Positions 19,024 to 27,567 of a stretch of DNA of 64,000 nt are shown one piece after another; within the stretch, counting starts at the first letter, position 1, and each line of letters starts with the position of its first letter. The position numbers and the translations under genes are program-made. This DNA is from JACDBE01 sp963714055 (GTDB lineage: Bacteria > Actinomycetota > Acidimicrobiia > Spongiisociales > UBA5794): NCBI GenBank assembly GCA_963714055.1, contig OY970227.1:868001-932000 (forward strand). The letters are read 5' to 3'. Below the pieces are notes generated by a model that was not told the DNA's origin, did not search any database, and worked only from the letters and a program-made list of their open reading frames with translations.

Positions 19024-20196
19024 ATGACGAGCTACCACGACAGGGTCGCCGCCGCCAAGGCGGCGATCACCGAGGTGTCACCCGCCGAGGCATGGGGTCG
19101 CATCCAGGCCGGCGGCGTGCTGCTCGACGTGAGGGAGCCCGCTGAGATCGCCCAGGCCGCGATCGAAGGGGCGGTGCTCATCCCCATGCGCACGGTGCTC
19201 GAAGAGTTTCCGAATGTGGTTCCCGACCACGATCGTGACGTGCTGGTCCTGTGCGCCGCCGGCAATCGCTCGGCGCTGGTGGCGCAGGCCCTCGAGGGGC
19301 TGGGCTACCGGACGGTCGCCTCCGTGGCCGGCGGCGTCCACCAATGGGTGGAGGACGGCCTGCCCCTCCAGCGACCCTCGCTGCTGTCGGCTGCCGAGCG
19401 TCACCGGTATCACCGCCATCTCGTCCTGGCCGAGGTCGGCGAGCAGGGTCAACATCGGCTGCTCGGTGCATCCGTGGCCGTGGTCGGCGCCGGCGGCCTC
19501 GGTTCCCCGGTGGCGATGTACCTGGCGGCGGCGGGGGTGGGCACGCTCACTCTCATCGACGACGACACCGTCGACCTCACCAACCTGCAACGGCAGATCG
19601 TCCACACCGACGGCCGGATCGGCGCCCGCAAGGTCGACTCGGCGGCGGAGACGGTGCACGGGCTGAACCCTGATGTGAAGGTCGAGACCCGGGCGGTGCG
19701 GCTCGAGGCCGCCAACGTGCTCGACCTGATCGGCGGCGCCGACGTGATCGTCGACTGCGGCGACAACTTCCCAACGCGGTATCTGCTCAACGACGCATCG
19801 ATGCACACCGGTGCCCCGGTAGTGCACGGGTCCGTGCTCCGCTTCGAGGGCCAGGTGTCGGTCTTCCACCCGCACCGCGGGCCGTGCTACCGCTGCCTCT
19901 ACCCGCTGCCGCCGCCACCCGAGCTCGCCCAGTCGTGCGCCCAGGCCGGCGTCCTCGGGGTGCTCCCGGGTGTCGTCGGCACTCTCCAGGCCACCGAGGC
20001 GCTCAAGTTGATCATCGGCATCGGGGAGCCGCTGATCGGGCGGCTCCTGGTGTACGACGCCCTGGACCAGTCGATGCGGACGTTCACCGTCACCCGCAAT
20101 CCGGACTGCCCGGCCTGCGCCGACGCCGGCAACCCACCCCCGCTGGTCGACTATGACGACGCGTGCCGCCCGGTCGGCATGCGCGCTGCGGGGTGA
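19024..20196 (+). CDS. Rhodanese-ThiF/MoeB adenylyltransferase (MoeZ-like, reversed domain order)
   Basis: The 390-residue protein joins an N-terminal rhodanese domain to a ThiF/MoeB E1-like domain. The rhodanese domain (about 15-115) has its active Cys77 in LCAAGNRS. The E1-like domain (about 125-375) has VAVVGAGGLGSPVAMYL, DDDTVDLTNLQRQ, the zinc pairs CYRC and CPAC, and Cys305 in SCAQAGVLG. Such proteins adenylate the C-terminal glycine of a ubiquitin-like sulfur carrier (MoaD, ThiS, CysO) and hand it sulfur. In mycobacterial MoeZ the rhodanese domain is C-terminal; here it is N-terminal. The ATG at 19024 follows GGAGGA. No MoaD/ThiS partner is in the window, so the pathway (molybdopterin, thiamine or cysteine) is open. 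Confidence 0.87.
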   Translation: MTSYHDRVAAAKAAITEVSPAEAWGRIQAGGVLLDVREPAEIAQAAIEGAVLIPMRTVLEEFPNVVPDHDRDVLVLCAAGNRSALVAQALEGLGYRTVASVAGGVHQWVEDGLPLQRPSLLSAAERHRYHRHLVLAEVGEQGQHRLLGASVAVVGAGGLGSPVAMYLAAAGVGTLTLIDDDTVDLTNLQRQIVHTDGRIGARKVDSAAETVHGLNPDVKVETRAVRLEAANVLDLIGGADVIVDCGDNFPTRYLLNDASMHTGAPVVHGSVLRFEGQVSVFHPHRGPCYRCLYPLPPPPELAQSCAQAGVLGVLPGVVGTLQATEALKLIIGIGEPLIGRLLVYDALDQSMRTFTVTRNPDCPACADAGNPPPLVDYDDACRPVGMRAAG

Positions 20197-20241
20197 GCGC
20201 ACCGACCGGGCGGCAGACACGGGCCGCCGACTCGGCAGCGG

Positions 20242-20259
20242 CTGATCCGGTCGGATCAG
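20242..20259. terminator. Hairpin between convergent genes
   Basis: CTGATCC, a four-base loop and GGATCAG form a perfect 7-bp stem between the end of the rhodanese-ThiF gene and the end of the convergent lipoprotein gene, slightly overlapping the latter. No T-tract follows, so a terminator role is only plausible by position. Confidence 0.35.
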
Positions 20260-20774
20260 GACATCTGATCACCGGTTGCGCTGACCAGCCACCACACGTC
20301 GTTGAGGCCCTGCCCGTTGGTGTCACCCGGGGCGGCGTCGCCACCGAAGTAGTAGAGCGGCCAGCCGTTGTACGTGACCTGGCCGGTGTCCTCGATCACC
20401 CCGAGCAGTGCGGCGTCGACACCCTCGCCGGCGGTCGCCGGACCGACGAAGATCGGCCAGCTGGCGAGGCAGTCCGGGTCGCAGGCGCTGGTGCCCGAGT
20501 CCTGGGTGTCAACGGTGAACAGGTACAGCGAACGTCCCTCGCCGTCGGTCAGGTGGTCCTCGGTGACGATGAGTTCGGCGCCGCCGGCCGGGGCCGCCGT
20601 TGTCCCGGCGGGAGCAGCCGTGGTGCCGTCAGGGGCCGCCGTCGTCGCCACCGGCGCCGCAGTGGTGGCCCCACCGGCGTCGCTCACGGTGGTGTCGGTG
20701 GCATCGTCGTCGCCGCCGCAGGCGGCGGCCAGCATCAGCAGGACCGCCAGCAGCATCCAGATTCGTCGTGTCAT
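20256..20774 (-). CDS. Secreted lipoprotein with COG4315-type repeat
   Basis: The 172-residue protein has a lipoprotein signal peptide ending in the lipobox LAAAC (residues about 15-19). A Thr/Ala/Pro-rich linker with repeats of TTAAPAG follows (about 25-65), then a C-terminal domain with DGEGRSLYLFTVDTQ, CDPDCLASWP and YNGWPLYYF. These match the secreted repeat family (COG4315, Y-x4-D type), usually small cell-surface proteins of unknown role that are often near redox or electron-transfer genes. The two cysteines in CDPDC may pair. It is the last gene of the long minus-strand block, 101 bases after the siderophore-interacting protein. Confidence 0.8.
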   Translation of the reverse strand: MTRRIWMLLAVLLMLAAACGGDDDATDTTVSDAGGATTAAPVATTAAPDGTTAAPAGTTAAPAGGAELIVTEDHLTDGEGRSLYLFTVDTQDSGTSACDPDCLASWPIFVGPATAGEGVDAALLGVIEDTGQVTYNGWPLYYFGGDAAPGDTNGQGLNDVWWLVSATGDQMS

Positions 20775-20875
20775 CGGTCACCTCTCGGGTTCGTTTCCCC
20801 CGGTCGGGAGTACGAAGTCGACCCGAGGGCGGTTCACGGCCGGGGCGAGTACTCGCCGATGGTCGCCGGTCGCCG

Positions 20876-21655
20876 TCAGCCCGCGTCGCCGTCACCGGCC
20901 CGGCCCGCCTTCCAGTAACCGCGCACCGAGGCGTGGGAACGGGGGTGGTGCAGGCCGTCGAACAGGTGCTGCCTGAGCTGGAACATGGCGGCCGCCTCGC
21001 CGGCCGCCCACACCCTGGTGTCCGGGTCGATGGCGGCGGCGGCCACCTCGGCAACCAGAGCGGAGCCGGGTGACGATCCTGGCGACTGGTCGAGCCACGA
21101 CACCGTTGCCGAGGGGTGGTCCGGGAGCTGGAGCCTGGCCTCGGGGCCGGCCGTTTCGACGACGACGTTCACCGGAACGGTGCCGGGGATGTGGCCGAGC
21201 AGCTGGCCGATGGCGGGCAATGCGGTCTCGTCACCGGCGAGCAGATAGGCGGTGGCGGTTGGTTCCACGCGGTAGCCGCGGCCCGGGCCCGAGATCGCCG
21301 CCTGCGCACCCGGGCGGGCGGCGACCGCCCATTGGGAGAGCCGACCTCCCGGGTGCACCACGATCTCGAGGTCGATCTCGCTCCGGCCCACCCGGAGTGG
21401 GGTGAGGGTGCGGATCGGAGCACGGGACCCGTCTGGGAGCAGGAACACGTTGCCGTCCCAGTCGGGGACGACCACGTCGCCATCGCCGCTGGGGAGCAGG
21501 AGGCGCACACTTGCCGCCGGCAGCTCCGGGGCGAGGGAAGCGGCGTCCGGCCCGCCGAGGGTGACGCGGACCATGCGCCGGCTGAGATGGCGAACGGCCA
21601 CGACGGCAACCGGCACGAACGGCGGAGGAGGGCGGCGGATCGGGTTGGCGTTCAC
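20876..21655 (-). CDS. Siderophore-interacting protein (FAD-binding ferric reductase)
   Basis: The 259-residue protein is a ferredoxin-reductase-like flavoprotein that reduces ferric siderophores. Motifs are an FAD-binding beta-barrel with RAPIRTLTPLRV, HPGGRLSQWA and SGPGRGY, then the NAD(P)H domain with LAGDETALPAI, VWAAGEAAAM and the family terminal signature RGYWKAGRAG. The usual RxYT of the FAD motif reads RTLT, a small departure. I placed the start at a GTG (21655), since the upstream open frame overlaps the pepA gene and shows no similarity. The pepA stop is 20 bases upstream, so the two are probably co-transcribed. No siderophore synthesis genes are nearby. Confidence 0.83.
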   Translation of the reverse strand: MNANPIRRPPPPFVPVAVVAVRHLSRRMVRVTLGGPDAASLAPELPAASVRLLLPSGDGDVVVPDWDGNVFLLPDGSRAPIRTLTPLRVGRSEIDLEIVVHPGGRLSQWAVAARPGAQAAISGPGRGYRVEPTATAYLLAGDETALPAIGQLLGHIPGTVPVNVVVETAGPEARLQLPDHPSATVSWLDQSPGSSPGSALVAEVAAAAIDPDTRVWAAGEAAAMFQLRQHLFDGLHHPRSHASVRGYWKAGRAGDGDAG

Positions 21656-21675
21656 CGCGGCTGCCGCCGGCCGGT

Positions 21676-23121
21676 CTACCGCTCGGCGGTCTGGGCCGCC
21701 AGCGCCACCAGGGTGCGCACCCCGAAGCCGGTACCGCCCTTCGTGAGGTAGTGCTCGTCCGACTCCGACCGAGCCGGTCCCGCCACGTCGAGGTGCGCCC
21801 AGGGGACGTCGCCGACGAAGCGCTCCAGCATCAACGCCGCCGAGATGGCGCCGCCGTAGCGATTCCCGGTGTTCTTCATGTCGGCAATAGTCGAGTCGAT
21901 CTTCGAGCGGTACTCCTCGACCAGCGGCAACCGCCAAACCGGCTCACCGGCGTGGGCCGCCGCCGCCATCACCCGATCGGCCACCGCGTCGTCGGAGGCG
22001 AACAGGCCGGCCACCTTCTCACCGAGGGCGACCATGCACGCCCCGGTCAGCGTGGCGACGTCGACGATGAGATCGGGCGACTCCTCAACCGCCAGGGCGA
22101 GGCCGTCGGCCAGCACCAGCCTCCCCTCGGCGTCGGTGTTCAGCACCTCGACCGTCTTGCCGTTGCGAGCGGTGAACACGTCGCCGGGGCGCAGCGCCCG
22201 ACCGCCCGGCATGTTCTCGGTGAGCGGAGCGAAGGCGACGACTTCCACCGGGATCTTCAGGCTGGCGATCGCCCACACCGCGCCGAACACGGCGGCGGCG
22301 CCCGCCATGTCGGTCTTCATGGGCATCATGGCGTCTGCAGACTTGATCGACAGCCCGCCGCTGTCGAAGACGATGCCCTTGCCGACGAAGGCGAGCTTGC
22401 CTCTTCGCCGACGGGGCCGGTAGTGCAGCTTGACCAGGCGCGGCGGCTCGGCCGAGCCCCACGACACCGCCGCCAACCCGCCGAGTCGCTCTTCCTCGAT
22501 CCGCGACTCGTCCCATACCTCGACATCGACGCCAACGGCTTCGAGCCGGTCGGCGGCCCACTGCGCCAGCCAGGTGGGCGACTTGCCCGCCGCCGGCTCG
22601 TTGACCAGGTCTCGGGTGGCGGCCACCGCCTCGGCGAGCAACGCCCCTCCAGCCCCCCGGTCCTTGGATTCGCCGATCAGTGTCAGGGTGGTCGTCTTCA
22701 CCGGCTTGGGCTCGCTGTGGTGGCGGGTGAACCGGTACTGGCCGGTGCCGAAGCCGAACACGACCAGGTCGGCGGCGCCATCCAGGTCGATAGCGGCCAG
22801 CGTGGTCGCCACCTTCTCGTTCTCGGTGGTCGCCCTGCCGGCGCCGGCGGCCGCCCGCCGCAGCGCCTCGGCGTCGACCTCGGAGCCGAGCCCCACCAGG
22901 ACCACCGTGGCGAAGCCGAGCTCGCCCCCGGGCACGGCGACATGTTGTCCGGCAGCGCCCGTGAAGTCCTGGGCGGCCAGGAAGTCGGTCAGACCCTCGC
23001 CGAGCGAGTCGGCGACGAGGTCCGCCCCCGGCCCCCACACGAGCCCGTCGAGCACCGGCACCACCAGGACTTCGGCTTTGGCGGCGTCGACCGACGGCGC
23101 GGTCCTCACCGTGAAGCTCAT
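21676..23121 (-). CDS. pepA: Leucyl aminopeptidase (M17)
   Basis: The 481-residue cytosolic metallopeptidase removes N-terminal residues from peptides using two metal ions. The C-terminal catalytic domain shows GKGIVFDSGGLSIK, MKTDMAGAA and the family signature NTDAEGRLVLADGL, which together contain the metal ligands and catalytic Lys/Arg. Length is typical. The ATG at 23121 overlaps the stop of the cobalamin adenosyltransferase gene (ATGA), so the two are translationally coupled, although no functional link is obvious. Confidence 0.93.
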   Translation of the reverse strand: MSFTVRTAPSVDAAKAEVLVVPVLDGLVWGPGADLVADSLGEGLTDFLAAQDFTGAAGQHVAVPGGELGFATVVLVGLGSEVDAEALRRAAAGAGRATTENEKVATTLAAIDLDGAADLVVFGFGTGQYRFTRHHSEPKPVKTTTLTLIGESKDRGAGGALLAEAVAATRDLVNEPAAGKSPTWLAQWAADRLEAVGVDVEVWDESRIEEERLGGLAAVSWGSAEPPRLVKLHYRPRRRRGKLAFVGKGIVFDSGGLSIKSADAMMPMKTDMAGAAAVFGAVWAIASLKIPVEVVAFAPLTENMPGGRALRPGDVFTARNGKTVEVLNTDAEGRLVLADGLALAVEESPDLIVDVATLTGACMVALGEKVAGLFASDDAVADRVMAAAAHAGEPVWRLPLVEEYRSKIDSTIADMKNTGNRYGGAISAALMLERFVGDVPWAHLDVAGPARSESDEHYLTKGGTGFGVRTLVALAAQTAER

Positions 23122-23678
23122 TCCTCAGCATCTCCCCTGCTCGACTCCCAGCCCGGCTCGACCTGGCGTGCCGCCATCCACAGGTAGTCGGCGAGCCGGT
23201 TGAGGTAGGGCACGACCTGGGACCCCTCGATCCCGTGCACCCTGGCATGGGTCACCGCCCGCCGCTCGGCGCGCCGGACGATGGTCCTGGCCTGGTCGAG
23301 CGCCGCCGCCAGCGGGTTCTGCCCGGGGACCACGAACTCGGTCGGCATGCCCCGCTCGACTTCGATGCGGTCGATCGCCTCCTCCAGGGGAGTCACCATC
23401 TCGGCGGAGACCAACGTCGACCCCGACTCGAGCTTGTGCCGGTTCTCGGGGGCGGTGGCGAGCTCGGCGCCGACCACGAACATCTGTCGCTGCAGGTCGA
23501 GGAGCATCCCGGCCAGCTCGGGCTCGGAGTCGGCGGCCATGGCCCGGGCGACCCCCAGCGCCGCCACCGCCTCGTCCGTGGTGCCGTATGCCTCCGGCCC
23601 GGTGTCGTCCTTGGCCACCCTGCCACCGTAGAAGAGCCCGGTGCTGCCGTCGTCACCCTTCCTGGTGTACACCTTCAC
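23118..23678 (-). CDS. Cob(I)alamin adenosyltransferase, PduO type
   Basis: The 186-residue protein transfers the 5'-deoxyadenosyl group of ATP to cob(I)alamin, making the coenzyme for the mutases in this window. The N-terminal ATP-binding motif reads YTRKGDDGSTGLFYGG. EFVVPGQNPLAAALDQARTI and RRAERRAVTH contain the conserved Asp/Arg pair, and the C-terminus reads PYLNRLADYLWMAAR. The start is a GTG at 23678 (VKVYTRKG). The stop overlaps the pepA start. Length and motifs match MMAB/PduO enzymes, not the CobA or EutT families. Confidence 0.92.
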   Translation of the reverse strand: MKVYTRKGDDGSTGLFYGGRVAKDDTGPEAYGTTDEAVAALGVARAMAADSEPELAGMLLDLQRQMFVVGAELATAPENRHKLESGSTLVSAEMVTPLEEAIDRIEVERGMPTEFVVPGQNPLAAALDQARTIVRRAERRAVTHARVHGIEGSQVVPYLNRLADYLWMAARQVEPGWESSRGDAEE

Positions 23679-23713
23679 GGCGGCGAGGTTAGATCTCTGC
23701 AGGACCCGTCCCG

Positions 23714-24382
23714 TCAGCCGAAGGCGATGGTGCGACCGAGGAACAGCACACCGAGAGAGGTGAGCACGGCGAGGTAGCTGAGACCGGTCGCCGCCATCAC
23801 CCCGCTGTAGCGCGGCTCGTCGAGTGCCAGCCACACGCCGGCGATGAGGAGCCCGGTCATGACCACCAGGGCCAACCAGGCCCATCCGAACAGCGGGTCG
23901 GCGGAGTAGCCGTTCACCGCCAGCTGCACGGCCACGATGCCCACGTCGGCGACGAGGCCGATGGCGGCGCCGCCGGTGAGGACCTTGAGCGACCACCGGG
24001 GCAGCCGGGGATCGACCAGGAACCAGTGTCCGAGCAACATCTCCGAGGTCACCCCGCCGGCGAGCACCGACCCGGTGACCACCGGCAGGACGGGAGATCG
24101 GGTCGAGGCGACCAGGGCGAAGGCCACTGCCGCCACCAGGAGGCTGGAGGTCGCCGGGGTCACCGACCGCGCCACGGCGATGGCGACCGCCGCCGCCGTC
24201 GTCCCGATGACCGCGATCGTCCCGCCACCGCTGACGATCACGAAGACTCCGACCAGCACCACCGCTCCCCCGGCCGTCCACGTGTAACCCGGGCCGACGA
24301 TCTGCCACCGGACGACCACGGCCGCCCCCAGGGCCAGCCCGGACGCCCACATGCCGAGCATCAGGACCGGGGACAGGTCCAC
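23714..24382 (-). CDS. Multispan membrane protein of unknown function
   Basis: The 222-residue product is almost entirely hydrophobic with about six or seven predicted helices. The only distinctive element is SEMLLGHWFLVDPRLPRWSLK in the middle; I recall similar GHWxLVxP segments in uncharacterised membrane proteins but cannot name a family. The annotated start is a GTG at 24382, two bases after the transketolase stop. A GAAGG site sits too close to that GTG, so an ATG about 20 bases further in (MLGMWASG) may be used. It lies in the same operon-like run as transketolase. Confidence 0.65.
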   Translation of the reverse strand: MDLSPVLMLGMWASGLALGAAVVVRWQIVGPGYTWTAGGAVVLVGVFVIVSGGGTIAVIGTTAAAVAIAVARSVTPATSSLLVAAVAFALVASTRSPVLPVVTGSVLAGGVTSEMLLGHWFLVDPRLPRWSLKVLTGGAAIGLVADVGIVAVQLAVNGYSADPLFGWAWLALVVMTGLLIAGVWLALDEPRYSGVMAATGLSYLAVLTSLGVLFLGRTIAFG

Positions 24383-24384
24383 CT

Positions 24385-26355
24385 TCAGCCGAGGTGGGCG
24401 GCGATCCGGTTGGCCACCGCCTCGGGGGTGAGGGCGAACCGGTCGGCGAGAGCCTCCGCAGGCGCCGATGCCCCGTAGTCGTCGATGCCGATGCGCAGCG
24501 CCTTCTCGCCGACGATGTCACCCCACCCGAACGGCGAGGCAGCCTCGAGTGAGACCCGGGGCAGCCCTTCGCCGAGGACGTCGGCCCGATCCGCCTCGTC
24601 CCGGGCGCGGAACGCCTCGACACACGGCATCGACACCACCCGCAGCGACATCCCCCGTTCGGCGAGGATGGCGGCGGCGGCCAGTGCCGTGCCCAACTCG
24701 GAGCCGGTTGCCACCAGCACGGCATCGTCGCCTGCCCTGGCCACGTACCCGCCCTGGCCGACGACGGCGGGGTCGGTCGGGGTGGTCGGGACCGGCACAC
24801 CCTGGCGGCTGAGGACGATGGCGGTCGGCCCGTCGATGCGGTTGACGGCGACCTCCCACGCTCCGGCGGTCTCCCCGGGGTCGCCGGGACGGATCACCCA
24901 CAGCCCGGGGATGGCGCGCAGGGCGGCGAGATGCTCGATGGGTTGGTGGGTGGGACCGTCCTCGCCGAGGAACACCGAGTCGTGGCTCCACACCCAGATG
25001 CTCGGGCACTTCATCAACGCCGACAGCCGCACCGCGCCACGCATGTAGTCGGAGAAGGTGAGGAAGGTGGACCCGAAGGCGCGGACCCCGCCATGGAGGT
25101 TCATCCCGTTGACGATCGTGCCCATGGCGTGCTCCCGCACCCCGTAGCGGATGTTGCGCCCGGTCCGGTCAACGGCGGAGAAGTCGCCGAGGCCCTCGAT
25201 GAGCGACTTGGTGGATCCGGCCAGATCGGCGTCGCCGGAGACGAGGTCGGGGCGGAGGTCGGCGAGTTGCTGGATGACGTCGCCCGACATCGCCCTGGTG
25301 GCCACGCTCTTGCCGGCGTCGTACGTGGGAGCGTCGAGACGCACCGGGGGTGGCTCGTGGAAGGCGACCCAGCGCGCCGCCAGCTCGGGATCGGCCGCGA
25401 AGGCGGCATGGCGGCGTTCCAGCCAGCTGTTGCGGGCGGCCCGGCCCCGCTGCATCGCCGCCTGGAAGAACGCCCTGGCTTCGTCCGGTACCTCGAACGG
25501 CGGCAGCTCCCACCCCAGCGCCTCCCGCGTCCTGGCGACTTCGTCGGCGCCGAGCGGCGAGCCATGGGCGGAGGCGGTGTCCTGCTTGTTGGGGCTGCCG
25601 TACCCGATGTGGGTCTTGCACGAGATGAGCGACGGCCGGCCGGACTCGGCCCGGGCGGCGCCGATCGCCTCGTCGACGGCGGTGCGGTCGTGGCCGTCGA
25701 CGGTTTCCGTGTGCCACCCGTACGCCTCGAACCGCTTGGGGACGTCCTCGGAGAAGGTCCACTCGGTCGGCCCCTCGAGCGAGATCCGGTTGTCGTCGTA
25801 GAGATACACCAGCCTGCCAAGCTCCAGGTGGCCGGCCAGCGACGCCGCCTCGGACGAGACCCCTTCCATGAGGTCGCCGTCCGACACGAACGCATAGGTG
25901 GTGTGGTCGACCAGCTCGGCACCGAACACGGCGCGCAGCCTCTCCTCGGCCAGGGCCATTCCCACCGCGGTGCCGAACCCCTGGCCGAGGGGGCCGGTGG
26001 TGGTCTCGATGCCGAGGTGGCGCTCGATCTCGGGGTGGCCCGGGGTGGGCGAGCCCAGCTGACGGAAGCTGACGATGTCCTCGATGTCGAGCTTGAAACC
26101 GGCGAGGTGGAGGACGGCGTAGAGCAGCATCGAGCCGTGGCCGTTGGAGACCACGAAGCGGTCCCGGTCCGGCCACTCGGGGTCGTCGGGATCCACCACG
26201 AGGTGACGGCCCCAGAGAGCGACGGCGATGTCGGCCATGCCCATCGGCATCCCCGGGTGCCCCGAGTTGGCCTTCTCCACCGCGTCGATGGCCAGGAAAC
26301 GGATGGCGTTGGCGGCCAGGTCTGCCTGGGGGCTGGTCAGGTCGAGGTCGGTCAA
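24385..26355 (-). CDS. tkt: Transketolase
   Basis: The 656-residue enzyme swaps two-carbon ketol units in the pentose phosphate pathway and Calvin-type cycles. The TPP-binding N-domain has SGHPGMPMGMA, NGHGSMLLYA, GPLGQGFG and SDGDLMEG (the usual GDGCLMEG with a D). The pyrimidine domain has VREHAMG and SHDSVFLGEDGPTHQP, and the C-terminal domain ends AVANRIAAHLG. Full length, no defects seen. It is in the minus-strand block between the Xaa-Pro peptidase and the membrane protein. No transaldolase or zwf is in the window. Confidence 0.95.
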   Translation of the reverse strand: MTDLDLTSPQADLAANAIRFLAIDAVEKANSGHPGMPMGMADIAVALWGRHLVVDPDDPEWPDRDRFVVSNGHGSMLLYAVLHLAGFKLDIEDIVSFRQLGSPTPGHPEIERHLGIETTTGPLGQGFGTAVGMALAEERLRAVFGAELVDHTTYAFVSDGDLMEGVSSEAASLAGHLELGRLVYLYDDNRISLEGPTEWTFSEDVPKRFEAYGWHTETVDGHDRTAVDEAIGAARAESGRPSLISCKTHIGYGSPNKQDTASAHGSPLGADEVARTREALGWELPPFEVPDEARAFFQAAMQRGRAARNSWLERRHAAFAADPELAARWVAFHEPPPVRLDAPTYDAGKSVATRAMSGDVIQQLADLRPDLVSGDADLAGSTKSLIEGLGDFSAVDRTGRNIRYGVREHAMGTIVNGMNLHGGVRAFGSTFLTFSDYMRGAVRLSALMKCPSIWVWSHDSVFLGEDGPTHQPIEHLAALRAIPGLWVIRPGDPGETAGAWEVAVNRIDGPTAIVLSRQGVPVPTTPTDPAVVGQGGYVARAGDDAVLVATGSELGTALAAAAILAERGMSLRVVSMPCVEAFRARDEADRADVLGEGLPRVSLEAASPFGWGDIVGEKALRIGIDDYGASAPAEALADRFALTPEAVANRIAAHLG

Positions 26356-26418
26356 TCCACTCCTACGGTCGCGCCGGCGTCACGTTAGTGAGAGGGGTCC
26401 GGTCCCCGGCAGCGCCGA

Positions 26419-27567
26419 TCAGTTGACCACGACGAGACGGCGGGGCGACTCGTTGAGCCGTCGCGCCCCGTCGTCGGTGACCACCACGATGTCCTCGATC
26501 CGCATCCCGAACCGGCCGGGAATGTAGATCCCCGGCTCGACGGAGAACGCCATCCCGGCCCTGAGGGGCTCGTCGTTGCCGGTAACCAGGTACGGCTCCT
26601 CGTGCACCTCGAGCCCGATCCCGTGCCCGGTGCGGTGGATGAACCACCGGCCGTAGCCGGCCTCTTCGAGCACCGCTCGGGCGACGGCATCGACTTCCCC
26701 TGCCGGCACGCCGGGCCGGATCGCCTCGAGGCCTGCTCGCTGGGCGGCATGGAGGGCGTCGTGGGCGGCGGCCACCTCGGAGGTCGGATCGCCCACAGAG
26801 AAGGTGCGTGTGGTGTCGGAGAAGTACCCCCCGAGCCTGCCGCCGAAGTCGGTGACGACGATGTCCCCCTCCTCGATGACACGGTCGGTCGGCTCGTGGT
26901 GCGGCGAGGCGCCGTTTGGCCCCGAGGCGACGATGGCGAAGGCGGCGGTGTCGTGGCCCTCGTCAACCAACGCCCCGGCGATGATCCCGGCCAGGTCGCG
27001 CTCGGTGAGGCCGGAGAACCGCGTCCCGGCCAGCCGCGCCGCCACCCGGTCGGCGGCGGCGCCGGCGGCGGCGAGCAACGCGATCTCGGCCTCGTCCTTC
27101 ACCAGGCGCAGCGGGCCGATCACGGTCGACGCCGGACGGAAACGGACATCGGGAACCGCATCTTGGAGGGCGAGCAGGAAGCGCGTCCAGGTGTGATCGC
27201 CGATGGCCGCCATGCTCACTCCCACCAGCCGGTCGGCCACCAGGTCGACCGGCTGCTCCGTCTCGCCCCAGGCCACCGTGTCGCAGAGTGTCAGGTCGAC
27301 GTCGACTCGGGGCGCCTCGAGCTCGGGCACCAGGAGCGTCGGGCGTCCCGCGGCCGGGATGACCGCCATGGTGAGCCGCTCCGAAGCCATCGCCTCGTAG
27401 CCGATGAGGTAGGGGAGGTCGGTGCCGACCGACAGGAGCAGCGCGTCGATCCCAGCGCCGGCCATTCGTGTCCTGGCGCGCTCGATGCGAGCGGCATGCT
27501 CGATCACGGGCCGGTCAGCCGGCCCGGAGAGGGACCCGGAAATGGACCTGGAAATGGACATCGTCAC
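26419..27567 (-). CDS. Xaa-Pro peptidase (M24 family)
   Basis: The 382-residue pita-bread metallopeptidase cleaves peptide bonds next to proline. The N-terminal creatinase-like domain (about 20-150) starts at IEHAARIERARTRM. The catalytic domain has the metal ligands in VTDFGGRLGGYFSDTTRTF (Asp, Asp), RTGHGIGLEVHE (His), VEPGIYIPGRFGMRIED (Glu) and the final Glu. The first about 14 residues are a Ser/Ile/Arg/Gly stretch encoded by near-tandem hexamers (TCCATT-type), which looks non-essential. The GTG at 27567 overlaps the lipA-end stop (GTGA); an ATG two codons later is the alternative. PepQ versus PepP specificity cannot be decided. Confidence 0.87.
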   Translation of the reverse strand: MTMSISRSISGSLSGPADRPVIEHAARIERARTRMAGAGIDALLLSVGTDLPYLIGYEAMASERLTMAVIPAAGRPTLLVPELEAPRVDVDLTLCDTVAWGETEQPVDLVADRLVGVSMAAIGDHTWTRFLLALQDAVPDVRFRPASTVIGPLRLVKDEAEIALLAAAGAAADRVAARLAGTRFSGLTERDLAGIIAGALVDEGHDTAAFAIVASGPNGASPHHEPTDRVIEEGDIVVTDFGGRLGGYFSDTTRTFSVGDPTSEVAAAHDALHAAQRAGLEAIRPGVPAGEVDAVARAVLEEAGYGRWFIHRTGHGIGLEVHEEPYLVTGNDEPLRAGMAFSVEPGIYIPGRFGMRIEDIVVVTDDGARRLNESPRRLVVVN

